64,000 nt of DNA from Saprospiraceae bacterium (GCA_028280415.1 JANQLV010000079.1:32060-96059); one strand, 5' to 3'; positions 35,578 to 43,571 are shown, counted from the stretch's first letter. Notes: a model not told the origin generated them from the sequence alone. Program-made: numbers and translations.

Positions 35578-36066
35578 TCATTTAATCCCTTCATTATTAA
35601 TCCATTGAAGGTTATCTCCTTTTCGAATCTTCCCTCCTTTTATGACTTTAGCAGTAATACCGCCGTGCCCACGCATAGCATTATAACCTCCGGGGCCAAG
35701 ATTTGTTTCCATTCTGGAACAGGGATGGCAAGCTCCTGTATATTCGAGCACAACCGATTCGCCTATCAAAAATTGTTTATCCTTAAGCGCCAGAAGATTA
35801 ATCCCCCGGACAACTATATTCCTTCGGGTCAGCTCGGGGTGCACCGTACGCTTCATAATAGAAGCAACAGCATCCAGATGTTCCGCCTGTATCAAGGTTA
35901 CCTGTCGTTTTTTACTATTCCCTTGATAATGGTCTCCTGTCAATCCGTTTTCAACAGTGACTATGACTTCTTCCAATGTTTCGAGCGCCCCTCTTTTCAC
36001 CTTGCGAATTCCAATCCAGTCAATGCTTCCAATCTGGGGGATGGTATTAAGAAGTTGTTCCATCAT
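35578..36066 (-). CDS. MOSC-domain protein
   Basis: This 162-residue single-domain protein of the MOSC family (molybdenum cofactor sulfurase C-terminal domain) reads LTGDHYQGNSKKRQVTLIQA, PELTRRNIVVRGINLLAL and EYTGACHPCSRMETNLGPGG, the last carrying the conserved cysteine(s), then YNAMRGHGGITAKVIKGG. Stand-alone MOSC proteins are thought to move sulfur or act on molybdenum-bound substrates. Its start codon overlaps the stop of the DUF2007 gene upstream by the four bases ATGA, indicating translational coupling. No other molybdenum-cofactor gene is present here. Confidence 0.9.
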   Translation of the reverse strand: MMEQLLNTIPQIGSIDWIGIRKVKRGALETLEEVIVTVENGLTGDHYQGNSKKRQVTLIQAEHLDAVASIMKRTVHPELTRRNIVVRGINLLALKDKQFLIGESVVLEYTGACHPCSRMETNLGPGGYNAMRGHGGITAKVIKGGKIRKGDNLQWINNEGIK

Positions 36067-36260
36067 TGCTTCCCTATGATATCTTTTGCTTTAGCTAAAT
36101 CACTTTCTTCAACGTATAGCTCAATTTCACCAATTACAACATAAGCTGAATCTTGCTTATTAAGAATATAACTATCGATGCCCTTTTCTTCTAATTTAGC
36201 TTTTAATATTTCTATTTCGAAGCTTTGGTTAGAAGAACATAACTTAACCGGATTTTTCAT
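36063..36260 (-). CDS. DUF2007 small protein
   Basis: This 65-residue protein starts at MKNPVKLCSSNQSFEIEILK. The frame is open to 36395 but residues before this Met do not belong to the family. It matches the DUF2007 pattern: IEILKAKLEEKGIDSYILNK, then IELYVEESDLAKAKDII, a ferredoxin-like fold often described as a putative signal-transducing protein. Function is unknown. It is translationally coupled to the MOSC gene by a 4-base overlap and is the first gene of this leftward run. Confidence 0.8.
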   Translation of the reverse strand: MKNPVKLCSSNQSFEIEILKAKLEEKGIDSYILNKQDSAYVVIGEIELYVEESDLAKAKDIIGKQ

Positions 36261-36725
36261 AAATACTAATTTTTTGTTTGAAGACAATTGCTCAAATATA
36301 GCTTTTGCCTTTAAAATACAAGAATATTCTTCTCCTGAGTTAGGGCTTACATTTAAACTCACTTGTAGTATATGAACAGATTTTATACTTAACACATAAG
36401 TCCTATTTGCAGCTTAATAAAAGATAAAAGATCACCTGGCTTTGTCTTTTACAGGACGCTTTTATGATTCTTGCAAAACGGCTATTCTCTGTTTTTTTAC
36501 AAAAAAAGTTAAAGAAATGTTGTTATAACAAATTCTTTTAATTTAAATTGTATGCTGAATATTAGATTTTTTAAGTTTTACTAGCCCTAAAGTTTGCTGT
36601 GAAATCAATATTTAACGGTTCCGCTCGACCTTAGTTTCGCTTTTCAACAACCGGACCTTTTGATCTCTGCTCGCTTTAGCATAGTTTTTGCAATACAACA
36701 GTATCAATCCCCTGTTTATATCTAA
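36261..36725. other. Intergenic DNA between DUF2007 and the leaderless repeat protein
   Basis: About 465 bp hold no gene I can support. The part to 36395 is an open extension of the DUF2007 frame, whose sequence does not look conserved. The rest is AT-rich and should contain the two divergent promoters. Confidence 0.45.
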
Positions 36726-36750
36726 TGATCGTCTGTTTCATAAACGATCA
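36726..36750 (+). promoter_or_regulatory. Inverted repeat 24 bp before the 36774 start
   Basis: TGATCGT and ACGATCA form a perfect 7-bp inverted repeat with an 11-bp spacer just upstream of the ATG. It could be an operator or a hairpin in the 5' leader. Confidence 0.4.
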
Positions 36751-36773
36751 ATTGAAAAAGAAATAGGTTAATT

Positions 36774-37382
36774 ATGTCAAATCAAACTACCTGGACCGGT
36801 CAGGTTGATAGTACCTGGAATAATGCTTCTAATTGGACCAACGGTATACCTTCATTCGGTATTCATGCTTATATTCCCTCAAAAGCCTCTACATCCAATT
36901 TTCCTATTATTGATAACAATCTGAAAGTTAATTTTACACTCAAAAATGATGGCGAGATTAGTATTGAAGCTGTTTTTCTAATTCAAAAGAACGGTATTTT
37001 TCAAAACTATGGTATAGTAAAAAATACAGATGCAGGTTCCGTTGTGAATGAAGGAAATATCATAAATTTTGGAGAATGGATCAATGAAGGATGCTGTGAC
37101 AACAAGAGAATTTTCACCAATAATCACCAGTTATTCAACAATGGCCTTATTGATAACGAAAATACTTTTGTAAATATCGGAAGCCTGGTAAATACCGGAG
37201 TCATAGATAATCATTTATCCATCAATAATGCCGGAACTCTTGAAAATTTCAATATAATCGAAAATCACGGCTCTGCAGAAGTACTGAATAGAGGATTCTT
37301 CCCTGAAATGTTTATTCAAAGCGAGGAAGATTTGCCATTGATCAATGTTGACGAGTTATTTGTAAACGTAACTGCCAATTAA
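36774..37382 (+). CDS. Asn-rich repeat protein without signal peptide, likely beta-solenoid
   Basis: This 202-residue protein opens with TTWTGQVDSTWNNASNWTNG, a W-x-G...W-x-N-A-x-N-W motif common at the start of beta-helix surface proteins in this phylum. It continues with short repeats on the pattern N-x-G-x-I-x-N-x-G (NGIFQNYGIVKN, NEGNIINFGEWINEG, NNGLIDNENTFVNIGSLVNT, GVIDNHLSINNAGT). It resembles the repeat part of much longer adhesins, but it is short and has neither signal peptide nor T9SS tail. It may be a truncated or stand-alone solenoid protein. A perfect terminator follows 22 bp later. Confidence 0.7.
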   Translation: MSNQTTWTGQVDSTWNNASNWTNGIPSFGIHAYIPSKASTSNFPIIDNNLKVNFTLKNDGEISIEAVFLIQKNGIFQNYGIVKNTDAGSVVNEGNIINFGEWINEGCCDNKRIFTNNHQLFNNGLIDNENTFVNIGSLVNTGVIDNHLSINNAGTLENFNIIENHGSAEVLNRGFFPEMFIQSEEDLPLINVDELFVNVTAN

Positions 37383-37404
37383 TATTTCAATTATATGATT
37401 TATA

Positions 37405-37440
37405 AAAAATCCTGTTTTGTAGCTACAAAACAGGATTTTT
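37405..37440 (+). terminator. Perfect rho-independent terminator
   Basis: An 18-bp perfect palindrome (left arm AAAAATCCTGTTTTGTAG) has A-runs on one side and T-runs on the other, so it can end transcripts in both directions. It serves the gene ending at 37382. Confidence 0.85.
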
Positions 37441-37595
37441 TATGCCCGTATCATGATTGTTAGCTCAAAAATAGCGTGTAACTAACATTTTTTAATAAAA
37501 GATTCTTAACTTGTACGTTAACTCACAACAAAACCCGAGATGCCTGCCCTAAAATAGGACAGACAAAATCGGATAAAACAACTCACATTTTCTTT

Positions 37596-37630
37596 CCCGA
37601 TGGTTTAATTATCATCGGGATAGTTTTTTT
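37596..37630 (+). terminator. Terminator-like hairpin in a gene-free region
   Basis: CCCGATG pairs with CATCGGG (9-10 nt loop), followed by ATAG and seven T. There is no gene directly upstream on the plus strand, so it implies a short untranslated transcript or an attenuator. Confidence 0.55.
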
Positions 37631-37718
37631 AGGTCGGGCAATTTTTTATTAAATTTATAGCAGATACATTTAATCTGCATTTTTCATTAAGTTAAAATCG
37701 ATTAACCCACAAAAAAAA

Positions 37719-37784
37719 GGGACGAACAACTCAATTATAAGGCCGATACGAATCCGGTTTAATTGACTTGCATTTTGTCATCCC
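37719..37784 (+). ncRNA. Long imperfect hairpin, candidate structured RNA or leader
   Basis: GGGA/TCCC at the ends, CAACTCAATTA/TAATTGACTTG (10 of 11 paired) in the middle and CCG/CGG near the apex form a 66-nt stem-loop. It is 115 bp before the aminotransferase start, so it could be part of that gene's leader. No family is recognised. Confidence 0.4.
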
Positions 37785-37899
37785 TCTAAATATAAACAAA
37801 AGGAATAGCGAAAAGTTGGGAGCTACCTTTTTTCAGCATATTTTGAGCTTAAGCTTTTTTGGAAAATCGGATTAAATTACCTGATGAGCTAATCGCAAT

Positions 37900-39207
37900 A
37901 TGGAATTCAACAGAAGAAACTTTTTGTCAAAGCTGAGTAGTCTGGCCGGAACGTTTACTGCGGGCGCTATCCTCACTCCAGCGCTTGCCAGCAACCTTGA
38001 AAAAGCTTTTGAAAAAATTGCTCATCTACCTGCCGAGGCATCCATTACAGATGAAACGTTTTGGTATCAAATCAAAATGGCATACACTGTTTCTGCCACA
38101 CATCTCAATCTCAATAACGGAGGGGTAAGTCCTGCGCCCAAAGTTGTACAGGATGTCGTTGAAAGATATAATCAAATCAGTAATGAGATGCCTTCTCATT
38201 ATATGTGGCGACTGGTGGATAATGGGAAGAAAATAGTCCGGGAAAAACTGGCGCAACTTGCAGGTTGTTCTCCGGAATCAATTGCTATCAACCGCAATAG
38301 CTCTGAAGCTTTGGAAACCGTCATTTTCGGGCTCCGACTAAAAGCCGGAGATGAAGTCATCCTGACTAAGCAGGATTATCCCAATATGATCAATGCCTGG
38401 AAACAAAGAGCGCATCGGGATGGAATTGTATTAAAATGGCTGGATTTTCAATTTCCCATAGATGATAAACAGGAAATAATTCGAACTTTTAAAAATGCCT
38501 TTACTCCAAAAACAAAGATTGTTCATTTGACCCACATGATTAACTGGTGTGGTCAATTAATGCCTGCAAAAGAAATCATTGCAGAAGCTCATTCGAGAGG
38601 TATTGAAGTGGTCCTGGATGCCGCTCATACTTTTGGCCAATTCGATTTCAAAATTCCCGATCTGGATTGCGATTATCTGGGAACCAGTTTACACAAATGG
38701 TTATGTGCTCCCTTTGGGACAGGAATGCTTTATGTGAAAAAGGAAAAGATAAAAAACCTTTACCCTTTATTTGCCGCCCCGGATCCCGAAGAAGATGATA
38801 TCCGAAAATTTGAACATCTCGGAACTCGTTCCTCTGCCATCGAACAGGCCATTGCTCAGGCAGTCGACTTTCATTTGATGATCGGTGCCGAGCGCAAACA
38901 AAAACGCCTGTACTATCTAAAAAATTACTGGGTTGAAAGGGTGAAAGATTTGCCTCGAATCAAATTCTTTACACCAATGTCTGAAAACTTATCCGGTGCA
39001 ATTTGTCTTTGTTCGATAGAAGGGTTTAAAGCCAAAGAGCTCGCAAGGCATTTGGATAATAAATACCGGATACATACTGTAGGAATCGAATGGGAAAATC
39101 TGCACGGAATCCGCGTCACGCCTAATGTTTATACCGTTACGGATGACCTGGATCGCCTGGTCTTGGCTATCAAAGAAATCATAACAGAACTCGAACAAAA
39201 AGGTTAA
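37900..39207 (+). CDS. Tat-exported class V aminotransferase-fold enzyme (isopenicillin N epimerase-like)
   Basis: This 435-residue PLP enzyme has a twin-arginine signal, MEFNRRNFLSKLSSLAGTFT, with a probable cleavage site near ALAS. The fold-type I core shows LNLNNGGVSPAPKVV, AINRNSSEALETVIFGL, VVLDAAHTFGQFD (D240, H243) and the Schiff-base lysine K266 in YLGTSLHKWLCAPFGTGM. GTRSSAIEQAIAQA near 310 is typical of the isopenicillin-N epimerase/cysteine-desulfurase-like group. The Tat signal means that it folds with its cofactor before export. The substrate is unknown. Its stop codon overlaps that of the convergent LytTR regulator in a shared TTAA. Confidence 0.9.
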   Translation: MEFNRRNFLSKLSSLAGTFTAGAILTPALASNLEKAFEKIAHLPAEASITDETFWYQIKMAYTVSATHLNLNNGGVSPAPKVVQDVVERYNQISNEMPSHYMWRLVDNGKKIVREKLAQLAGCSPESIAINRNSSEALETVIFGLRLKAGDEVILTKQDYPNMINAWKQRAHRDGIVLKWLDFQFPIDDKQEIIRTFKNAFTPKTKIVHLTHMINWCGQLMPAKEIIAEAHSRGIEVVLDAAHTFGQFDFKIPDLDCDYLGTSLHKWLCAPFGTGMLYVKKEKIKNLYPLFAAPDPEEDDIRKFEHLGTRSSAIEQAIAQAVDFHLMIGAERKQKRLYYLKNYWVERVKDLPRIKFFTPMSENLSGAICLCSIEGFKAKELARHLDNKYRIHTVGIEWENLHGIRVTPNVYTVTDDLDRLVLAIKEIITELEQKG

Positions 39208-39962
39208 TCGTCCAGCCATGCTTTAAAATCTCCTACCCTTTCTCTGCTGACAATAGCTTCCAGTTCGGTACGCGGTAACAGCTCCAGTTTTAACCGGCTA
39301 TTGAAGTAAGTATGGATTTTGTGAATGGCTTCAACACTCACAATAATTTTTCGATTAATTCGGAAAAACTTCTTAGGATCGAGTACATCTTGCAGTTGTT
39401 CCAGCGTATAATCCAGCACATGACGCCGATTTGAATTCGTCATGGCATAAACCAATCCTTCTTCCGAATAAAAATAGGCAATCTCTTTAGTCTGTATGTA
39501 ATTAAGCTGCTGACCGACCTTTACTAAAAATCGCTCCTTATATCCTTTTTGAGTAATGGAAGAAATTAAATTCTGGATAGCTGTACGGTCGTATTCCTGG
39601 GATTGTTTATGCAGGTTTCTAAACTTTGTAAAGGCACTATCCAGTTCTTGCGGGTCAATAGGTTTCAAAAGGTAATCAACGGAATTTACCTTAAAAGCTT
39701 TCAGTGCGTATTGATCATATGCTGTGGTAAAGATAACGGGGGAAACGACCTCGGTTTGGTTAAAGATATCAAAACTCAATCCATCGGAAAGCTGGATATC
39801 CATAAAAATCAAATCGGGCGTTTCAAATGTATTAAGCCATTGAGTCGCAGCTTCAACACTATCTACTACATCCATAACACTTGCTTCGGGGCAATGCTCG
39901 CTGATTAGTTTTCGAAGGCGTTTTGCTGCAGGAATTTCGTCTTCGATAATTAGTACTTTCAT
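39204..39962 (-). CDS. LytTR-family response regulator
   Basis: This 252-residue regulator starts MKVLIIEDEIPAAKRLRKLI; upstream in-frame residues to 40004 are not conserved-looking. The receiver domain (about 1-120) has phosphoacceptor D55 in LIFMDIQLSDG and the lysine in VDYLLKPIDPQEL. The LytTR DNA-binding domain spans about 145-250 (RFLVKVGQQLNYIQTKEIAY, FFRINRKIIVSVEAIHKIHT, SRERVGDFKAWL). It lies 45 bp after its cognate kinase gene, a LytS/LytR-type pair. A 21-bp-period direct repeat upstream of the kinase gene (41218-41249) is a candidate binding site for autoregulation. Confidence 0.93.
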   Translation of the reverse strand: MKVLIIEDEIPAAKRLRKLISEHCPEASVMDVVDSVEAATQWLNTFETPDLIFMDIQLSDGLSFDIFNQTEVVSPVIFTTAYDQYALKAFKVNSVDYLLKPIDPQELDSAFTKFRNLHKQSQEYDRTAIQNLISSITQKGYKERFLVKVGQQLNYIQTKEIAYFYSEEGLVYAMTNSNRRHVLDYTLEQLQDVLDPKKFFRINRKIIVSVEAIHKIHTYFNSRLKLELLPRTELEAIVSRERVGDFKAWLDD

Positions 39963-40007
39963 TATAGCTTTTCTCGGTATTTTAAAAACAGAATTCTCAT
40001 CCAAGGC

Positions 40008-41072
40008 TTAAGTTACCCTTATTTTCTGAGCCATCCGCAATAATGGTAGCATAACAATAAAATATTCCGATGTACTCAGTACCTCTACTTTTTTATTTGA
40101 AAAGAAGCTATAGCGATTTTTAATATTTTGTAAGCCGGCTTTAGTAGAATTCATCACCTGGTTCTTCTTCTGAAGATTATTTCTCACGATCAGTTTTCCT
40201 TTTTCGACAAAAACCTCAATCATCAATGGCTTAAGATTAGAGATAATATTATGTTTAATCGCATTTTCTAAAAGTAACTGGAGCGAAAGCGGTACGATCT
40301 TATGTCCCAAATCTACTTCAGGAATTTTAACCTCAACATGGATATTATCACCGAACCGCTCTTTGAGCAGGTAAATATAAGCATCCAGGAATTTCAATTC
40401 TTCAGAAAGCGGAATCAATTTTTCGTCTCTTATTTCCAATATGTAACGATATACCTTTGAAAGCTGCTGAACAAATGCAACCGCTCTTTCTTCATCTTCT
40501 GGGATCAGATAAGTCAGCGTATTCAAACTATTGAACAGAAAATGAGGATTTACCTGATTCTTCAAACCTTCAAGCTGAGATTTGATATTTTCTCTTTCCA
40601 GTTGTTCTTTTTCTGTAATTGACTTTTGTAGTTTGGTATAAAAGAATATCGTTTCATAGATACTAATTACAAAAAAAGCAACGGTCAAAGAGGCTATGGT
40701 AGCAGTAGGGGCTTCCGGTTTCGGGATATCTATATAGGGCCCAATAAAATTCTTGACAACAGCTTCTACCACTTCTCCTACGACATAATAGATCACAACG
40801 ATCGCTATAACCTGATAAATCACTCTGGCTACAGATTCCTTAAGCTCCGGATATCGCTTTCTAAAAAAAATAAACAATTCCCGAAAAACCAGCCAATAGG
40901 TCGATACATAAACCAGCCCCACCAGGCTGCATTTGGTAATATTACACAAGACATTCTCCTCAAATACATGGCCGTATACAAGAGCCGAAATGATATAACT
41001 CACTATTGGTATCCCCAATATCATCAACCACTTATCATTAAATCCTAGATATTTTTTTGCCCTTAAAGCCAT
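40008..41072 (-). CDS. LytS-type sensor histidine kinase
   Basis: This 354-residue membrane kinase of the His_kinase family has four hydrophobic segments (about 15-34, 47-70, 84-108, 122-146), then a short coiled coil (QLERENIKSQLEGLKNQ) and the phosphoacceptor H177 in QVNPHFLFNSLNTL. The ATPase domain includes VPLSLQLLLENAIKHNI (N box) and a degenerate G-box region (TKAGLQNIKNRYSFFSN). No separate periplasmic sensor domain exists, so the signal is probably sensed in the membrane. It is the first gene of a two-gene operon with the LytTR response regulator. Target genes are not obvious. Confidence 0.92.
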   Translation of the reverse strand: MALRAKKYLGFNDKWLMILGIPIVSYIISALVYGHVFEENVLCNITKCSLVGLVYVSTYWLVFRELFIFFRKRYPELKESVARVIYQVIAIVVIYYVVGEVVEAVVKNFIGPYIDIPKPEAPTATIASLTVAFFVISIYETIFFYTKLQKSITEKEQLERENIKSQLEGLKNQVNPHFLFNSLNTLTYLIPEDEERAVAFVQQLSKVYRYILEIRDEKLIPLSEELKFLDAYIYLLKERFGDNIHVEVKIPEVDLGHKIVPLSLQLLLENAIKHNIISNLKPLMIEVFVEKGKLIVRNNLQKKNQVMNSTKAGLQNIKNRYSFFSNKKVEVLSTSEYFIVMLPLLRMAQKIRVT

Positions 41073-41420
41073 ATAATACTGCTGTAAAATAATTTTTTAA
41101 TTTTCTGAATCCCCCTCCTTTAACATCCGTTCAAATACTTTCTCAGCTCGAAACTTTCACTACAAACCATTATACAATATTAATACGTTAATCCCGTGTA
41201 TGTTTATACGAAAGGGGTGAGTTGTCAAAAATTGTATATGAGTCGTCAATACAACTACTTATTCCAGTATCTTTTTTGATTTGATTATAATGATCCAAAA
41301 GTCCATTTTCTTCGCCCAACCAAATCAAGATATTACAAATAAGTTAAAATATAAAGACTTCCATCCGTTCTGTAAAGGAACTATCTGCTATTTTTTGATC
41401 GTTATTTTGAAAAACCATCA
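41073..41420. other. Intergenic DNA between the kinase and kptA
   Basis: No gene is seen in 348 bp. The stretch contains the 11-bp direct repeats at 41218-41249 and should hold both divergent promoters, but I could not assign TTG/TAnnTTTG boxes with confidence. Confidence 0.45.
41218..41249. promoter_or_regulatory. Candidate LytTR binding site: 11-bp direct repeat, 21-bp period
   Basis: TGAGTTGTCAA (41218-41228) and TGAGTCGTCAA (41239-41249) match at 10 of 11 positions and start 21 bp apart, two helical turns. LytTR proteins bind paired direct repeats with this spacing. The site is about 145-175 bp upstream of the sensor kinase. Confidence 0.5.
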
Positions 41421-41981
41421 ATGAAAATGACAAAAGACCTGGTACAAAAAAGCAAATTACTATCTCTGGTTCTTCGCCACAGGCCAGAGTTAATTGGTTT
41501 GAAACCAGATGCTCAGGGCTGGGTAGAAGTGGATCAATTGCTCAAAAGTCTGGAGTCCTTCGGAAAACCAATGAGCAAGGCAGAACTAGAGCAAGTAGTA
41601 GCAACTAATGATAAACAACGCTTCGCCTTTAGCAAGGATAAGACCGCCATTCGTGCCAACCAAGGTCATTCCATAAATATCGATCTGGATTATCCGGTGA
41701 GCCAGCCTCCCCAAGTTTTATACCACGGTACCGCACAACAATTTCTGGCTTCCATTTTAAAGAATGGTATTCAGAAGAAAAGTCGTCATCATGTTCACCT
41801 GTCGGCCGAAACAGAAATTGCCAAAATTGTCGGAAGCAGATACGGAAAGCCTGTGCTATTAAAAATCCAGTCGGGTTTGATGCACGAAGCAGGTATTAAA
41901 TTTTATAAATCAGAAAATGAGGTTTGGTTGACAGATTTTGTTGATCCACAATTTATTTCAATAAACAAACAAATGGAATAA
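41421..41981 (+). CDS. kptA: RNA 2'-phosphotransferase (Tpt1/KptA)
   Basis: This 186-residue enzyme transfers an internal RNA 2'-phosphate to NAD+, giving ADP-ribose 1'',2''-cyclic phosphate. Family marks are LSLVLRHRPELIGLKPDAQG, GWVEVDQLL, AIRANQGHSINIDL, LYHGTAQQFLASILKNGIQ and HHVHLSAE. The probable catalytic tetrad is R19, H20, R78 and R122, placed by motif context. In yeast it finishes tRNA splicing; bacteria generally lack that pathway, so the natural substrate is unclear. ATG at 41421 or 41427 are both possible. It stands alone, with a terminator hairpin at its end. Confidence 0.92.
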   Translation: MKMTKDLVQKSKLLSLVLRHRPELIGLKPDAQGWVEVDQLLKSLESFGKPMSKAELEQVVATNDKQRFAFSKDKTAIRANQGHSINIDLDYPVSQPPQVLYHGTAQQFLASILKNGIQKKSRHHVHLSAETEIAKIVGSRYGKPVLLKIQSGLMHEAGIKFYKSENEVWLTDFVDPQFISINKQME

Positions 41982-42018
41982 AAAAAGTATCAATCGCAAG
42001 GTTTTACGATTGATACTT
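41981..42018 (-). terminator. Terminator of the Nfu gene, possibly bidirectional
   Basis: AAGTATCAATCG pairs perfectly with CGATTGATACTT around a 10-nt loop. The T-run follows on the minus strand, so it mainly ends the leftward nfu transcript, 27 bp past its stop codon. It also lies directly behind kptA. Confidence 0.8.
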
Positions 42019-42044
42019 CCTGAAATCTATACAGACTGATTCTA

Positions 42045-42659
42045 TTAACCCATCTCTGCGACCACCTCGGTCACTTCCGGAACCATACGCTTGAGCATAC
42101 CTTCAATCCCGGCTTTCAGGGTAACAGTAGAAGAAGGACATCCGCTGCAACTACCTTGCAGCACTACTACCACTTTTCCTTGGTCGAATTTCTTAAATTC
42201 AATATTCCCACCATCCATTTCTACCGCAGGTTTCACATAAGTATCTATTAACTCTTTGATTTTTGTAACAAGTGCTGCTTCTTCGCCGGTGTACTCATAA
42301 CTCGCACCTCTTTCCGCTTCTATTTTTTCCATCGCTTCGGCAAAGCCCTCTTTAAGGATTTCATTGCCTGCTTCAATGTAATTTTTGATGAAATCTTTGA
42401 GCTTAAGCATGATATCTTCCCAGGCGTAATTGAACTCTTTTGTGATCGTCACAAAATTGTTACAAATATAAACGCCCTTTACGTAAGGCAATTCAAAAAG
42501 AGCAGCACCGAGGGGAGACCATTCTTTGGCAAGCTCCTCTTCACGAAAATCTGCTGTTCCTTTATAAAGCATTCGATTAGAAACAAATTTTAATGACTCC
42601 GGATTAGGCGTTTGCTCTGTATAAAGCATGACCGGACTTTTCGTTGCTGTATTATCCAT
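42045..42659 (-). CDS. NifU-family (Nfu) iron-sulfur cluster carrier
   Basis: This 204-residue protein has an Nfu N-terminal domain (about 10-95: YTEQTPNPESLKFVSNRML, LFELPYVKGVYICNNFVTIT) and a C-terminal NifU domain (about 130-204). The cluster-binding motif is CSGCPSS, C171 and C174, preceded by VEMDGGNIEFKKFD. Such proteins assemble or hand on 4Fe-4S clusters to target enzymes. It is the last gene of a leftward run behind the flavoprotein reductase, 192 bp away, and is terminated by the hairpin at 41981. Confidence 0.93.
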   Translation of the reverse strand: MDNTATKSPVMLYTEQTPNPESLKFVSNRMLYKGTADFREEELAKEWSPLGAALFELPYVKGVYICNNFVTITKEFNYAWEDIMLKLKDFIKNYIEAGNEILKEGFAEAMEKIEAERGASYEYTGEEAALVTKIKELIDTYVKPAVEMDGGNIEFKKFDQGKVVVVLQGSCSGCPSSTVTLKAGIEGMLKRMVPEVTEVVAEMG

Positions 42660-42851
42660 TGTTGAAATATACTTTTTAAAAACGATTTTCTAAATCAGTA
42701 CGGAGTGAAATTAATCATCGATGATTACTACATACTCACTCTGCATACTCTATAAATATCTTATTTAGATTTATTCTACACAAAGATAACACATTTTAGG
42801 ATAGGAATGTTCGTTTTTTTTAAAAGAGAAGTCAATTAGGTGACGATCTGA

Positions 42852-43571
42852 TTAGCCATATAATTCATAGTGAATTTGAGATTTATCATATCCCAGTTTT
42901 AAAATCAGATTTTCAACCGCTTCATCGATCATATTGCTCCATCCACAAATGTAAAAATCAATATCGTTACGCACTTCTTTATAATCCTCCATATAAATTT
43001 GATGCACATAGCCTTTATAGCCTTTCCAATCCGCCTCTCTGGACAAAGCAATCGAATATTTGAAGTCGTCACGCGCGTTTTCCAATGCTTTGAACTCTTC
43101 TCTGTACAATATCCCCTCTTCAAACCTGGTCCCAAAGATCAGATGTATATTTTGGTGAGTTTTATTCTTTTGTACCAAATCCTGTATCATGCTCCGAAAA
43201 GGTGCAACCCCGGTCCCCGTACAAATAAGCACCAGGTCCTTCTCTACCGATTCAGGTAGTACAAATCCTCCGCTTGGCCCTTTAAATCTAATTGTTGTTC
43301 CTATTTTAGCTTCTTCAAAGAGATAGGTACTCCCTGCTCCCCCTTCAAGATTTACAATACAGAATTCCAATGTCTTTGAATTGTCAGGAACACTGGCAAT
43401 AGAATAACTCCTCCACCTTTTTAATCGCTTTTCGTGGATTGGCAGATCCATCGTCACAAATTGTCCGGCCTGAAAATCTATTGGTTCATCTACTTCTACC
43501 CAAAAACGCTTGGTCATCGGGGACTCTTCTACAATTTTTACGATCTTGCTATCATACCATTTCCAAGGCAT
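42852..43571 (-). CDS. Ferredoxin-NADP+ reductase-like FAD oxidoreductase
   Basis: This 239-residue flavoprotein has an FAD-binding barrel (about 1-105) with the R-x-Y-S motif R54-SYS in KRWRSYSIASVPD, followed by FRFKGPSGGFVLP. The nucleotide-binding domain (about 108-239) has LICTGTGVAPFRSMIQDL, HLIFGTRFEEGILYREEF and FYICGWSNMIDEAVENL. There is no 2Fe-2S domain, so it should pass electrons between NAD(P)H and a separate ferredoxin or other carrier. It lies 49 bp downstream of the GHMP kinase gene on the same strand and may belong to the mevalonate transcript; a link to the Fe-S protein Nfu downstream is also plausible. Confidence 0.88.
   Translation of the reverse strand: MPWKWYDSKIVKIVEESPMTKRFWVEVDEPIDFQAGQFVTMDLPIHEKRLKRWRSYSIASVPDNSKTLEFCIVNLEGGAGSTYLFEEAKIGTTIRFKGPSGGFVLPESVEKDLVLICTGTGVAPFRSMIQDLVQKNKTHQNIHLIFGTRFEEGILYREEFKALENARDDFKYSIALSREADWKGYKGYVHQIYMEDYKEVRNDIDFYICGWSNMIDEAVENLILKLGYDKSQIHYELYG

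Larger units (their letters stand above)
37441..37899. other. Intergenic DNA with two structured elements
   Basis: No gene is visible in 459 bp on either strand. The stretch holds two structures, listed separately at 37596 and 37719. Short phrases recur around them (AACAACTCA at about 37579 and 37726), which may mean that the two parts are related. Confidence 0.5.

Noticed and set aside
41204..41216. Single TACGAA half-site between the sensor kinase and kptA
   Set aside because: No matching right arm follows, so it does not form the 16-bp palindrome.
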